A DNA stretch of 64,000 bases from G963663315 sp965116335 (lineage in GTDB: Bacteria > Pseudomonadota > Gammaproteobacteria > Arenicellales > Poriferihabitantaceae): the NCBI GenBank assembly GCA_965116335.1, contig OZ220677.1, forward strand, positions 2,790,001 through 2,854,000, given 5' to 3'. The translations under genes were made by a program, and so were the position numbers. Position 1 is the stretch's first letter. Each line of letters starts with the position of its first letter. Of the stretch, positions 9,030 to 16,851 are shown piece by piece. The notes below the pieces were generated by a model that saw nothing but the letters and a program-made list of their open reading frames with translations, was not told where the DNA came from and made no database searches.

Positions 9030-10325
9030 ATGGACAAAGGGGTCATCACATTGAGTATTGGGGAGTTGGATCGAGTTTCGGTCATTCAAGATGTCATTAG
9101 CAAACGACTTCGTCAGCATCAGGCAGCCCGGCGTTTGGGTTTGAGTGTTCGGCAGGTCAAGCGTCTGGTGCGCCGCTATCGGGAGTTTGGGGCAGAGGGG
9201 TTGGTGTCGGGTCATCGGGGAAAGACTCCGGGCAATGCCCGGTCTTTGTCTGTGCGCCAGGCGGTGTTGTCTTTGGTTCGGGAACGTTACCGGGACTTTG
9301 GTCCGACTTTGGCGAGTGAGAAGTTGTTGGAGCTTCATGGGGAATCCATTTCCCGTGAGACTCTGCGCCGATGGATGATCGCGGATGGGTTGTGGCAACC
9401 CAAGTCACGTCGCAAGGCTCGCATTCATCCACGTCGGGCGCGTCGCCCCTGTTTCGGGGAGTTGGTGCAGATTGATGGTTCTCCGCATGACTGGTTTGAA
9501 GGCAGGGCAGAGGCGTGCACGCTGATCGTATTCATTGATGACGCCACCAGCCGTCTGTTGGCCTTGCGTTTTGTACAGGCTGAAACCACTCAAGCCTACC
9601 TGGAGACCCTGGCACAGTATCTGCAACAACATGGGCGTCCGGTCGCGCTGTACAGTGACAAACACAGTATCTTCCGGGTCAATCATCCCCAGCGCGAAGG
9701 AGAACGGACTCAATTCTCCCGTGCCTTAAGAACCCTGGACATCCAGGCCATACACGCCCATACCCCGCAAGCGAAAGGACGCGTGGAGCGAGCCAACCAG
9801 ACGCTACAGGACCGACTGGTGAAAGAACTGCGACTTCGCAATATCTCGAACCAGGAAACCGCTAATGCCTTCCTGCCCGCCTTTATCGAAACGTACAACC
9901 AGCGCTTTGCCATCGCCCCCCACAGCACCCACGATACCCACCGACCCGTCCTGCACACCCCATCCGAACTCGCCCTGATCCTGTGCCCACAACATACCCG
10001 CACCTTGTCAAAGAACCTGACCTGCCAGTTCCAAAACCGCGAGTATCAGATACAGACCCAAGCCCCCGGCTATGCCTTGCGAAAGGCCACTATCACCGTG
10101 TGTGCGGCTTTCGATGGAACCATTACCCTACTGTACAAAGGACGCGCCCTACCGTACCGAATCCTCAAACAAGGAGAACCTCCCATCCCACTGGCCGATG
10201 AGAAAAGCGTCCAGTCAGTCGTCAACCAGGCCAAAGCCAGACAAGCTAGCCGACCCCGCCATAAACCTGCACCGGATCACCCCTGGCGTCGGTATCCGGT
10301 AACCGCCGGAGCGCATTCCAGATGA
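9030..10325 (+). CDS. IS1202-like DDE transposase
   Basis: The 431-residue protein has an N-terminal helix-turn-helix of the winged type (QAARRLGLSVRQVKRLVRRYRE, shown in part, residues about 30-52) and an RNase H-fold rve core. The three catalytic acids are read as D in LVQIDGSPHDW, D in ALYSDKHSIF and E in AKGRVERANQTLQ. I place the start at the ATG at 9030, after a G-rich stretch at 9020-9025, although TTG at 9027 is also open. The sequence and the QIDGSPHDW form are typical of the ISNCY/IS1202 group. The frame is complete from start to stop. Confidence 0.9.
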   Translation: MDKGVITLSIGELDRVSVIQDVISKRLRQHQAARRLGLSVRQVKRLVRRYREFGAEGLVSGHRGKTPGNARSLSVRQAVLSLVRERYRDFGPTLASEKLLELHGESISRETLRRWMIADGLWQPKSRRKARIHPRRARRPCFGELVQIDGSPHDWFEGRAEACTLIVFIDDATSRLLALRFVQAETTQAYLETLAQYLQQHGRPVALYSDKHSIFRVNHPQREGERTQFSRALRTLDIQAIHAHTPQAKGRVERANQTLQDRLVKELRLRNISNQETANAFLPAFIETYNQRFAIAPHSTHDTHRPVLHTPSELALILCPQHTRTLSKNLTCQFQNREYQIQTQAPGYALRKATITVCAAFDGTITLLYKGRALPYRILKQGEPPIPLADEKSVQSVVNQAKARQASRPRHKPAPDHPWRRYPVTAGAHSR

Positions 10326-10349
10326 ATCCAGGCGAAGAACAGAACTCGC

Positions 10350-10398
10350 CCGGTAGGTTGGACTCCATTCGCTACGCTCATTTCGTCCAACCTACCGG
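10350..10398. repeat. 14-bp-arm palindrome inside the IS right end
   Basis: CCGGTAGGTTGGAC (10350-10363) and its exact complement GTCCAACCTACCGG (10385-10398) form a hairpin with a 21-nt loop between the transposase stop and the right terminal repeat. It could end transposase transcripts or shield the gene from outside transcription; it has no clear T-tract. Confidence 0.7.
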
Positions 10399-10450
10399 AC
10401 ATTCCTTTGAGTAAAAGGGGACATCTTAACTGTGCAGAAAAGGGGACATT

Positions 10451-10789
10451 TTAGAATTGCGTTGACAGATACAGATCATGGCGTTGCTCTCGACTCATGT
10501 TCCTGATATAGCGTGAAGATTTGGAGGCGACGTCGGTTTCTTCGATGCGGGCGAGTAAGAGTCGAGCGGCGATGTTTCCGTCTTTTGCCAGCCTGGATAT
10601 CATTGGCAAACTTTGTTCATCGTCATCAGACAGCCACTGTTGGATGGCTGTTTGGAGTTTGGGGTCATCCGCGCCCTGTATATCGCCGGCTAACGTGACG
10701 TGCGAAATCAGCAGGCTGGCGATTGCTGTGCATAACATTTTAATTGAGGTATTGATCACGGAAAATTTCAATATCTTTGTGAATAACAT
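10451..10789 (-). pseudogene. 5' part of the IS-split secreted-protein gene
   Basis: This frame encodes the N-terminus of the interrupted protein: a hydrophobic signal sequence (residues about 16-34, CTAIASLLISHVTLAGD) followed by a helical, charged segment (LQTAIQQWLSDDDEQSLPM). The original gene reads to the target duplication (MSREQRHDLY); the last four residues, STQF, and the stop at 10451 are supplied by the IS end. The truncated 112-residue product would be exported but lacks three quarters of the protein. The start may be the internal ATG at 10738 rather than 10789. No family is recognised. Confidence 0.75.
10468..10483. repeat. right target-site duplication (16 bp)
   Basis: This is the second copy of GATACAGATCATGGCG, identical to 8944-8959, marking the right edge of the IS1202-like element. 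Confidence 0.88.
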
Positions 10790-10916
10790 ATTATTTACTC
10801 CAGGCCGAAAGCTTTTTTGTCATGGTTTTTATTTGGGGGGATGACCACTAACTCCAACTGCTTCAAACGCATTATCGCGTATCAAACTGGCAGTGTCATT
10901 AACTTTCCAACTGCGG

Positions 10917-11016
10917 TATGATTTGGTTCGCAGGCTTTTGATCTGCATCGGGTAGCCCTCCAGTGTTCATTATTTAGTATCTAATTCACACTCAGACTAC
11001 CCGATTTCTTTTTCTT
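10917..11016 (+). ncRNA. candidate small RNA or attenuator upstream of zapE
   Basis: A long interrupted hairpin lies in the gap before zapE: ATCGGGTAG (10947-10955) pairs with CTACCCGAT (10997-11005), and inside it AGTGT (10962-10966) pairs with ACACT (10988-10992), followed on the + strand by TTTCTTTTTCTT, the form of an intrinsic terminator. A TATGAT box at 10917-10922 is a possible -10, but I see no good -35. The transcript would be about 80 nt and would end about 65 nt before the zapE start. It could be a terminator or attenuator for zapE, or a free small RNA. It matches no RNA family I recognise. Confidence 0.45.
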
Positions 11017-11085
11017 AAAAAAGTCTCACTTGTTTCTCACTTGTTTCTGAACCTATATAGAATTTGAGCGGGTAATATTCAGGTG

Positions 11086-12195
11086 ATGCAATCGACTTCT
11101 TCTTTAATACAGGTTTTGCAGGCCAGAGTGGAGCGTGGCGAACTCGAAATGGATCCAGCCCAATTCTCCGCAACACAAAAACTCGACGCTCTCCACCATC
11201 AATTGATTGCCCGGTCGCAGGTTTCCAGCCGGGTGCGGACATGGTATCGAAACCTGTTCGGGCACTCTGATCGGAGCATGATCAAGGGGTTGTATTTGTG
11301 GGGAGGGGTAGGTACTGGCAAGACACTGTTGATGGATATGTTTTACCAGTCATTGCCAGCCCGGTCAGCCCGGCGCATTCATTTTCATCGTTTCATGCAA
11401 TCCGTGCACGATGAAAAAAACAGGATCGGGGACCGATCTGATCCACTTGGGGTTGTCGCCGGGAAATGGGCCTCGAAATGGCGCGTCCTTTGTCTGGATG
11501 AGTTTTCCGTTACCGACATTACCGATGCGATGATTCTGTCTGGCCTGCTCCGACACCTGTTCCGGCGCGGTGTTGTGCTGGTCACAACCTCGAATACCGA
11601 GCCGCAAAACCTGTATCAGGGCGGATTGCAACGGGAGCGCTTCCTGCCTGCTATCGAGTTACTCGAAAATCACACGACCTCGGTGGAGGTCGATAACGGC
11701 AATGATTACCGTATGGCCCATTTGCGTGACGAAGCCATTTATCATATTCACTGCGGAGACCAGACCCTATCAAAATTGCGTCATTGTTTTGATGTTCTTA
11801 CTGGCGCCCGGAGTAGTGGCAGGCAATCGGTCACAATCAATGATCGGATGGTTGAGGTGTGTGCCGTTGGATGCGGAGTAATCTGGTTCGAGTTTGCCGG
11901 GTTATGCCAGACTCAGCGCTCAAGACTGGATTTCATCGAGATTGCTCGCCAGTACCATACGGTGATCTTGTCGGATATTCCACAGTTGACCGCGGCGATG
12001 GATGACGCGGCCAGACGGTTTATTGAACTGATAGATGAGTTATATGACCGCAATGTCAACCTGATTGCTTCTTCTACCCGGTTGCCGGACCAGATCTATG
12101 TGGGCAAAAGACTGGCGGAACCGTTCAAACGCACATCCAGCCGCCTGGTTGAAATGAGCTCGGACGAATATCTTTCCAGGCCGCATTTATCCTGA
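11086..12195 (+). CDS. zapE: cell division ATPase ZapE (AFG1 family)
   Basis: ZapE (369 aa) is a cytoplasmic AAA-type ATPase that associates with the FtsZ ring during constriction in Escherichia coli. The Walker A motif reads GGVGTGKTLLMDMFY near residue 72, followed by the family HFHRFM block, Walker B as VLCLDEFSVTDITDAMIL, and the sensor region LVTTSN. The family marker RFLPAIELL is present and the C-terminus ends with the expected FKRTSSRLVEM region. A GTG directly before the ATG (11083) could be the start instead. The gene is alone on this strand, bracketed by the IS-split gene and an intergenic region with a metA remnant. Confidence 0.95.
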   Translation: MQSTSSLIQVLQARVERGELEMDPAQFSATQKLDALHHQLIARSQVSSRVRTWYRNLFGHSDRSMIKGLYLWGGVGTGKTLLMDMFYQSLPARSARRIHFHRFMQSVHDEKNRIGDRSDPLGVVAGKWASKWRVLCLDEFSVTDITDAMILSGLLRHLFRRGVVLVTTSNTEPQNLYQGGLQRERFLPAIELLENHTTSVEVDNGNDYRMAHLRDEAIYHIHCGDQTLSKLRHCFDVLTGARSSGRQSVTINDRMVEVCAVGCGVIWFEFAGLCQTQRSRLDFIEIARQYHTVILSDIPQLTAAMDDAARRFIELIDELYDRNVNLIASSTRLPDQIYVGKRLAEPFKRTSSRLVEMSSDEYLSRPHLS

Positions 12196-12565
12196 TCGTA
12201 TTTCCCCGCAACCCCGCATTCCCCCTCACTGGATCTCCGGCGGGCTGCCGCCCTTGTATCGCCGACTTCCCCGGTCTGCGGGGGGAGTGATTTCATCGAA
12301 TGATAGCGTCAGATTTTACCTGAAGCGATCAATCCCAGTGGATCGTCCGGGTCTATTCCTTTCATGTAAGAAAATAAACCGCAATTTGTCATGAGGCAAC
12401 TCATGTAAATATGGTCCTATTTGAAAAATAAACCCATATTTAAATAAATTCATATTTAATTGAAACAAAAAATATCAAAAATATCTGATTGAAAAGTGTT
12501 TTCTAATATTTTGATAGTGTATACTGTCGCGCTTTTTAATGCCCAGCGCAAGAGGTGAACTTAAA
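12196..12565. other. intergenic region: C/G-rich hairpins, metA remnant, AT-rich promoter area
   Basis: From left to right this stretch holds C/G-rich inverted repeats after zapE (12215-12293, including GCGGGCTGCCGCCC) that may end its transcript, the 62-bp metA 3' remnant (12307-12368), and then a markedly AT-rich segment (12370-12540) that is the natural upstream region of the cysteine dioxygenase operon. A TATACT at 12520-12525 is a possible -10 box. No gene is encoded here. Confidence 0.65.
12307..12368 (-). pseudogene. metA 3'-end remnant (about 20 codons)
   Basis: This 62-bp segment matches the 3' end of the intact metA at 16850-16911 at about 56 of 62 positions. Read on the minus strand it encodes YMKGIDPDDPLGLIASGKI and a stop, against YMDGIDPDDPLGLIASGKI in the intact gene; nearly all changes are silent, so it comes from a metA that was once under selection. 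Similarity stops abruptly on the upstream side, where the AT-rich region begins. Confidence 0.9.
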
Positions 12566-12575
12566 ATGGGACTAG
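12553..12575 (+). promoter_or_regulatory. original ribosome site and first codons of the cysteine dioxygenase gene
   Basis: AGAGGTG (12551-12557) precedes ATG at 12566, and ATG GGA CTA G continues in frame with the codon GAA that resumes at 14162-14164 once the IS1182-like element and one CTAG copy are removed. The restored protein start is MGLELFLKDLEG. This is therefore the native translation start, now cut off from its gene. Confidence 0.85.
12572..12575. repeat. left CTAG target duplication
   Basis: CTAG here and at 14159-14162 flank the IS1182-like element. CTAG is its own complement, so it can also be read as part of the inverted repeats, but the frame of the interrupted gene is restored only if one copy is a duplication. 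Confidence 0.8.
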
Positions 12576-14158
12576 GAGTTTGCGCTGTAGGAACGGGTTT
12601 GAGATAATATTTTGGAATGAATGATTGAGGATATTTGAGATGCCGACGAGATTTCGCCCTTACCACCCGGATCAGAAACTGTTATTGCCGCCGGACTTGC
12701 GGGACTGGTTGCCGGAAGGACATTTGGCACACCATGTGAGTGATTTGGTGGACGGGTTGGATTTGACGGCATTTTACGCGCCCTACCTGGGAGATGGTCG
12801 GCGCAAGTCGCCTTACGAGCCTCGGATGATGCTGAAGGTACTGATTTACGGCTACGCGACGGGTGTATTTTCTTCGCGCAAGTTGTCGTGCAAGCTGGAG
12901 GAAGATGTGGCGTTTCGGTTGTTGGGTGCGGGCAATTTTCCGAGTCACCGGACGATCTGCGAGTTTCGGCGTCGTCATCTTGTAGATTTTGGAGGTTTGT
13001 TTGCCCAGGTGGTGCGTTTGGCGCGGGAGGTGGGTTTGGTTGAGTTTGGCAAGTTGTCGGTTGATGGCACCAAGGTTCGCGCGAATGCGAGCAAGCGCAA
13101 GGCGATGAGCTATGGTCGGATGGTTGAGAAAGCGGGTCAGTTGGAGGCGGAGATTGAGGGTTTGTTGGAACAGGCACGGAGGACGGATGCTGCGGAGGAC
13201 GAATTGCTGGGTCATTCGGTTCGGGGAGACGAATTGCCGGAGGCGTTGCGTCGTCGGGAGGATCGGTTGGCGGCGATTCGGGCGGCGAAGGCGCGTCTGG
13301 AGGCACGGCAACGGGAATCGGACGATGCGCGGGGTCGGGAGCCGGGGAGCCGGTGTAATCCCAAGGGGGGGCGGCCCTACAAGCGTGAATACGGCAAGCC
13401 GGACGATCGGGCGCAGGATAATTTCACAGACTGCGAGAGCCGGATCATGAAGACCTCATCGGAAGGCTACCAACAGTGCTACAACGCGCAGGTAGTGGTG
13501 GATGGCAGTCACCAGTTGATTGTGGCGAGTGGGGTGACATCGAACGCCAGTGATCAAGGGCATCTGGTGGGGCTGCTGGACGAAGTGGAGACGGTCTATG
13601 GGGAACGTCCAGATACGGTGCTGGCGGATGCGGGCTACTGCAACGAGTCGGATCTTGCGACGCTGGAGGGTCGCGGCGTAGACGGCTATGTGGCCTTGGG
13701 TCGGGAGTCGCGGAGGGACATTGCGGTAGATGCCCGGAAGTGTCCGGCAAAAGCGCGCATGGCCGAGAAACTGTCGACCCCTGCGGGACGCAAACAATAC
13801 GCGCAACGCAAGTGGTTGTCGGAAGCACCCAACGGGTGGATCAAGGAAGTACTGGGTTTTCGTCGTTTCAGCCTGCGGGGTCTCGACCCGGTGCGATGCG
13901 AGTGGGAGCTTGTGTGCCTGGCATTGAACATCAGACGGCTTCAGACGCTCGCGACCCCCTGAGAAGGCGGATTGCCGGTCGCAACCGCCCTTTGCAACGC
14001 CCCTTACGACACATTCCGGGGAGGGGCTGCCCGATCCTCGTTCACCCAACCGAAAGCCCGTCAGGATTCGCATAACTCTCAACCCATTCCACATCCCCAT
14101 TCTACATCCTGTGCCAAATCATCGGCTTTTCTGTAAAATCGTCCTACAGCGCAGACTC
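12576..14158 (+). mobile_element. IS1182-like insertion sequence
   Basis: The element is 1583 bp, with terminal inverted repeats GAGTTTGCGCTGTAGGA (12576-12592) and, on the opposite strand of the right end, GAGTCTGCGCTGTAGGA. It encodes one complete transposase and is flanked by CTAG. It is inserted right after the third codon of the cysteine dioxygenase gene, in the same direction, so readthrough from the element could drive the operon. Confidence 0.88.
12640..13962 (+). CDS. IS1182 family transposase
   Basis: This 440-residue DDE transposase has the typical IS1182 layout: an N-terminal DUF772-like domain (RPYHPDQKLLLPPDLRDWLP and, further on, YEPRMMLKVLIYGYATG), the first catalytic aspartate in KLSVDGTKVRANAS, a long charged linker with coiled-coil character (residues about 165-235), the second aspartate in VLADAGYC and the C-terminal block GFRRFSLRG. 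The start at ATG 12640 follows TTGAGG. The gene is intact, with higher GC than the operon it interrupts. Confidence 0.92.
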   Translation: MPTRFRPYHPDQKLLLPPDLRDWLPEGHLAHHVSDLVDGLDLTAFYAPYLGDGRRKSPYEPRMMLKVLIYGYATGVFSSRKLSCKLEEDVAFRLLGAGNFPSHRTICEFRRRHLVDFGGLFAQVVRLAREVGLVEFGKLSVDGTKVRANASKRKAMSYGRMVEKAGQLEAEIEGLLEQARRTDAAEDELLGHSVRGDELPEALRRREDRLAAIRAAKARLEARQRESDDARGREPGSRCNPKGGRPYKREYGKPDDRAQDNFTDCESRIMKTSSEGYQQCYNAQVVVDGSHQLIVASGVTSNASDQGHLVGLLDEVETVYGERPDTVLADAGYCNESDLATLEGRGVDGYVALGRESRRDIAVDARKCPAKARMAEKLSTPAGRKQYAQRKWLSEAPNGWIKEVLGFRRFSLRGLDPVRCEWELVCLALNIRRLQTLATP

Positions 14159-14674
14159 CTAGAATTGTTTCTGAAGGATTTGGAAGGCTGCTCCAGTTTA
14201 AATGACTATCTGAATGTCAAGAACTCTACTGGCTTTTCAACTATAGATTTTAGTTCGTATATTCAATTTTGTGAGTATAAATACACACGGAATTTAATAT
14301 CAAAAACGGACCGCTATGAATTACTACTCTTGTGTTGGGCGAGAGGGCAGCGTTCACCGATACATGACCACGGTGAGTCCGAGTGCGTCATGACATGTGT
14401 GGCGGGAAAGTTAATCGAAAACCGTTATCACGATAAAAAACAAGCATTGGGGTACTTTGAAAGAACAATAACTAAAAATTTAAGGCCTCTCGATGTTTCA
14501 CACATTAACAATACGCATGGATTGCATGAAGTAGTTAATGTCAATGACGGTTACTCCATATCACTTCACCTATACATCCCGTGTATGCACACATATGTAT
14601 TCTATGATATTGAAAACACTGTCATATCAGAAGTAGACGGATGCGCTCTTGATGCAGGAGCCCAACATGGATAA
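14111..14674 (+). CDS. cysteine dioxygenase, 5' end replaced by IS sequence
   Basis: The protein is a type I cysteine dioxygenase (cupin, Fe(II)), which oxidises L-cysteine to cysteine sulfinate. The metal site is seen in the motif QRSPIHDHGESECVMTC, with the third histidine in NNTHGLHEV and a downstream SLHLYIPCMHTYVFYD block. All these residues are intact. The first 17 codons of the present frame (from GTG at 14111) lie inside the right end of the IS1182-like element; native coding resumes at 14162. The native gene began at 12566 and encoded about 173 residues. Whether the present frame is translated, from the GTG at 14111 or from TTG at 14165, is open. It overlaps the next gene by 8 nt. 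Confidence 0.85.
   Translation: MPNHRLFCKIVLQRRLLELFLKDLEGCSSLNDYLNVKNSTGFSTIDFSSYIQFCEYKYTRNLISKTDRYELLLLCWARGQRSPIHDHGESECVMTCVAGKLIENRYHDKKQALGYFERTITKNLRPLDVSHINNTHGLHEVVNVNDGYSISLHLYIPCMHTYVFYDIENTVISEVDGCALDAGAQHG
14159..14162. repeat. right CTAG target duplication
   Basis: Second copy of the CTAG duplication of the IS1182-like element; coding of the cysteine dioxygenase resumes at its last base. Confidence 0.8.
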
Positions 14675-15968
14675 CTTGCAAAGGCAGTTTGCCGATGAGG
14701 ACCTCTGTAAAAATGAAGATATTCAGTATCTACGAATTCCAGACCAAATAAATTATGAGGTAACGCAATATATAGGGAATGAACTAAGTGGCGATAACCC
14801 GTATTTTTGCGAGAAAAAAGTCGTGTCCACTTTGGCTTATCGAGTGCTGAAATCGCTCATTGTTGATTACGATAAAAACCATTCATCAGATGCGGGCAAA
14901 ATTCTGAGGATTATCGATAAGGCAGATACCGGGCACAATGTTCCAGCGTTTGTTATATCGAACACACCTCATGAACCAGATGGATCGTTTCTTCTTCCTC
15001 TTCCGCATAGAGGGTTTGATTATGGTGGAAACGAGAAAGACAGAATGAAGAAGTACTTTCATACCGAATGGTTTTCTTGGGTTGTTGCAACTTTGATGAA
15101 CCATGATTGCACAGTTCATCCTTCTGAACATGGAGGAGGAAATAGATTCCATATGATCTCGCCTATCCCAAAAGATGATGACCGATTAAGAAATATCGGG
15201 GCCAGTACAGGCGGAGGTCAATTTTATCAACATAGCGATGCAACTGTTTTTAATGATTTCAGAACCCAGGGAAATTTCAAACAAAAACTTTCAAAATTAG
15301 GAACAACTGTAGAAATAGTAGCAGATAGATTATCAAAGACACCATCTCAAGTATTGGAGGAGGCTCTTTGTGACAAATATGTGCGTGTGGACGCAACTAT
15401 ACTTTCAGGTATATTAAATCTGTCAACGACTACACACGTAGGGACATCAACGCAGCTACAAGCACATCTAACAGAAAACGGATTCTCTAAAGATCAGATA
15501 TGTACATTATCCAGAATTCCAGTAGCTCATATAGCTGGTCCAGCAGACGGACAAATTTCAGGATTTGTCGGAGAGATTGCGGGTCCGGTAGTGCTAGATA
15601 AGCATAATAATATTATCGGAACTCGCGTAAACGGAGCCGAAGGGCGTATGGTGTATGTTGGAGATAATGAATTGGAGGAGAAACTTTTTGAGGAGTTTTT
15701 ATTCTTGCTGAGAACGATGCCTGTCCATGAAATTTTATTAGATTCTACTAAATTACTGTTTATGCCTAATGCTTTTTATTTGAACCAGAGTAATGTTACT
15801 CACGGGAGAGGAAAATTAGACCAATCCGAATACAACATTAAAATTGGAGGTGTGGCAGCCTACAGAAGAATGCATTGTCGACAATATGCTAAAAGCAGGA
15901 GTAGGGATAACAAGGAAGGTTTCATGACCCAAGCATTACATCAGATGGGGCAGTTGAATGGAATTTAG
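14667..15968 (+). CDS. Fe(II)/2-oxoglutarate-dependent oxygenase (clavaminate synthase/TauD-like)
   Basis: The 433-residue protein carries the facial triad of a clavaminate synthase-like oxygenase: HxD in FYQHSDATVF near residue 192, the distal histidine in NVTHGRGKLD and the 2-oxoglutarate-binding arginine in YRRMHCRQ, spaced as in amino-acid hydroxylases of this superfamily. At 433 residues it is longer than the usual 320-360; the extra part is at the N-terminus. The substrate is unknown. An AGGAG site at 14656-14660 supports the ATG at 14667. The gene overlaps cysteine dioxygenase upstream (8 nt) and the TSUP gene downstream (11 nt), so the three are very likely one operon. Its AT-rich codons differ from the neighbours and suggest transfer. 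Confidence 0.82.
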   Translation: MDNLQRQFADEDLCKNEDIQYLRIPDQINYEVTQYIGNELSGDNPYFCEKKVVSTLAYRVLKSLIVDYDKNHSSDAGKILRIIDKADTGHNVPAFVISNTPHEPDGSFLLPLPHRGFDYGGNEKDRMKKYFHTEWFSWVVATLMNHDCTVHPSEHGGGNRFHMISPIPKDDDRLRNIGASTGGGQFYQHSDATVFNDFRTQGNFKQKLSKLGTTVEIVADRLSKTPSQVLEEALCDKYVRVDATILSGILNLSTTTHVGTSTQLQAHLTENGFSKDQICTLSRIPVAHIAGPADGQISGFVGEIAGPVVLDKHNNIIGTRVNGAEGRMVYVGDNELEEKLFEEFLFLLRTMPVHEILLDSTKLLFMPNAFYLNQSNVTHGRGKLDQSEYNIKIGGVAAYRRMHCRQYAKSRSRDNKEGFMTQALHQMGQLNGI

Positions 15969-16725
15969 TATAGAAGTCTTATCATTCTTGATTTTTGCTG
16001 CTTTTGTTGCCGGATGGGTTGATGTAGTAGCAGGTGGTGGTGGATTGATTACCATACCCGCCATGTTGTTAGTGGGGATGCCACCAACAGTCGCTTTAGC
16101 AACTAATAAATTGCAGGGAAGCAGTGGTGTGTTAGTTGCGACGATCTATTTTATCAGGAAAGGAGCGATAAACCTTAAAGAGAACAAGGTCATGTTGCTT
16201 ACAACATTTGCGGGTTCCGTCTTCGGGGGGTGGCTGCTGTTGAGAAGTGATACAAAAGTGCTTGGAGCGGTTCTCCCCATTCTGCTTATATCGATGGGGC
16301 TGTATTTTCTTCTCTCAAAAAAAGTGGGGGATGTGGATAGGAAGGGAAAAATAAGTATAGGACTATTTGCGGTTTCGGTTGCTCCATTTCTAGGTTTTTA
16401 TGATGGATTCTTTGGTCCGGGTACAGGAACCTTCATGACATTGGGGTTTGTTGCCTTGTGTGGGTATAACATAGCCAGGGCTACGGCGAATGCAAAAATA
16501 CTGAACTTGACGAGTAGCATGTCAGCATTAATTTATTTTACGGTATTCGGGGAAATCTATTGGGAAGCAGGGTTTCTGATGATGGGGGGGCAAATATTGG
16601 GAGCCTATATAGGGGCTAAAATGGTATTGGAGAAAGGTGCCACGTTGATTAGACCTGTAGTTTCTGCCGTATGCTTTTTGACATCAGCAAAATTGTTATA
16701 TAACCAATTCAATCTGAGTGGATGA
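15958..16725 (+). CDS. TSUP family transporter (TauE/SafE type sulfite/sulfur-compound exporter)
   Basis: A 255-residue membrane protein of the TSUP (TauE/SafE) family with about eight hydrophobic segments. The first family repeat shows the conserved GWVDVVAGGGGLITIP and ALATNKLQG, and the second repeat the pattern GFYDGFFGPGTGTF with ARATANAKILN. Members move sulfite, sulfoacetate or other organic acids across the inner membrane. Its start lies within the end of the oxygenase gene, so its job is probably to export the product, or a toxic by-product such as sulfite, of the two oxygenases. The exact substrate cannot be read from sequence. Confidence 0.88.
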   Translation: MEFSIEVLSFLIFAAFVAGWVDVVAGGGGLITIPAMLLVGMPPTVALATNKLQGSSGVLVATIYFIRKGAINLKENKVMLLTTFAGSVFGGWLLLRSDTKVLGAVLPILLISMGLYFLLSKKVGDVDRKGKISIGLFAVSVAPFLGFYDGFFGPGTGTFMTLGFVALCGYNIARATANAKILNLTSSMSALIYFTVFGEIYWEAGFLMMGGQILGAYIGAKMVLEKGATLIRPVVSAVCFLTSAKLLYNQFNLSG

Positions 16726-16851
16726 AGAATTGTGAGAGATGGTACTGGACTTCCATGTGAGTTGACCAATGACTATCTTTGTAGACTGCATTTGTTCTGA
16801 TCAATACAGATCACAGGAAAACGGCGGAGCGCATCAGGTTTACAGGTTACG

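Larger units (their letters stand above)
8960..10467 (+). mobile_element. IS1202-like (ISNCY group) insertion sequence
   Basis: The element is 1508 bp, carries one transposase gene and is bounded by imperfect terminal inverted repeats: TGTCAGCGCAATTCT on the left and, read on the opposite strand, TGTCAACGCAATTCT on the right. Inside each end the block AATGTCCCCTTTT (allowing one or two changes) is iterated, twice on the left (8978-9013) and twice on the right (10411-10453), probable transposase-binding sites. It interrupts a secreted-protein gene and is flanked by a 16-bp duplication. Between the transposase stop and the right end lies a palindrome (10350-10398). Both ends and the gene look intact, so the copy may be active. 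Confidence 0.88.

Noticed and set aside
12572..13311. Long proline- and arginine-rich frames on the minus strand across the IS1182 transposase
   Set aside because: They are antisense shadows of a GC-rich transposase gene, with biased composition and no ribosome sites or domains.
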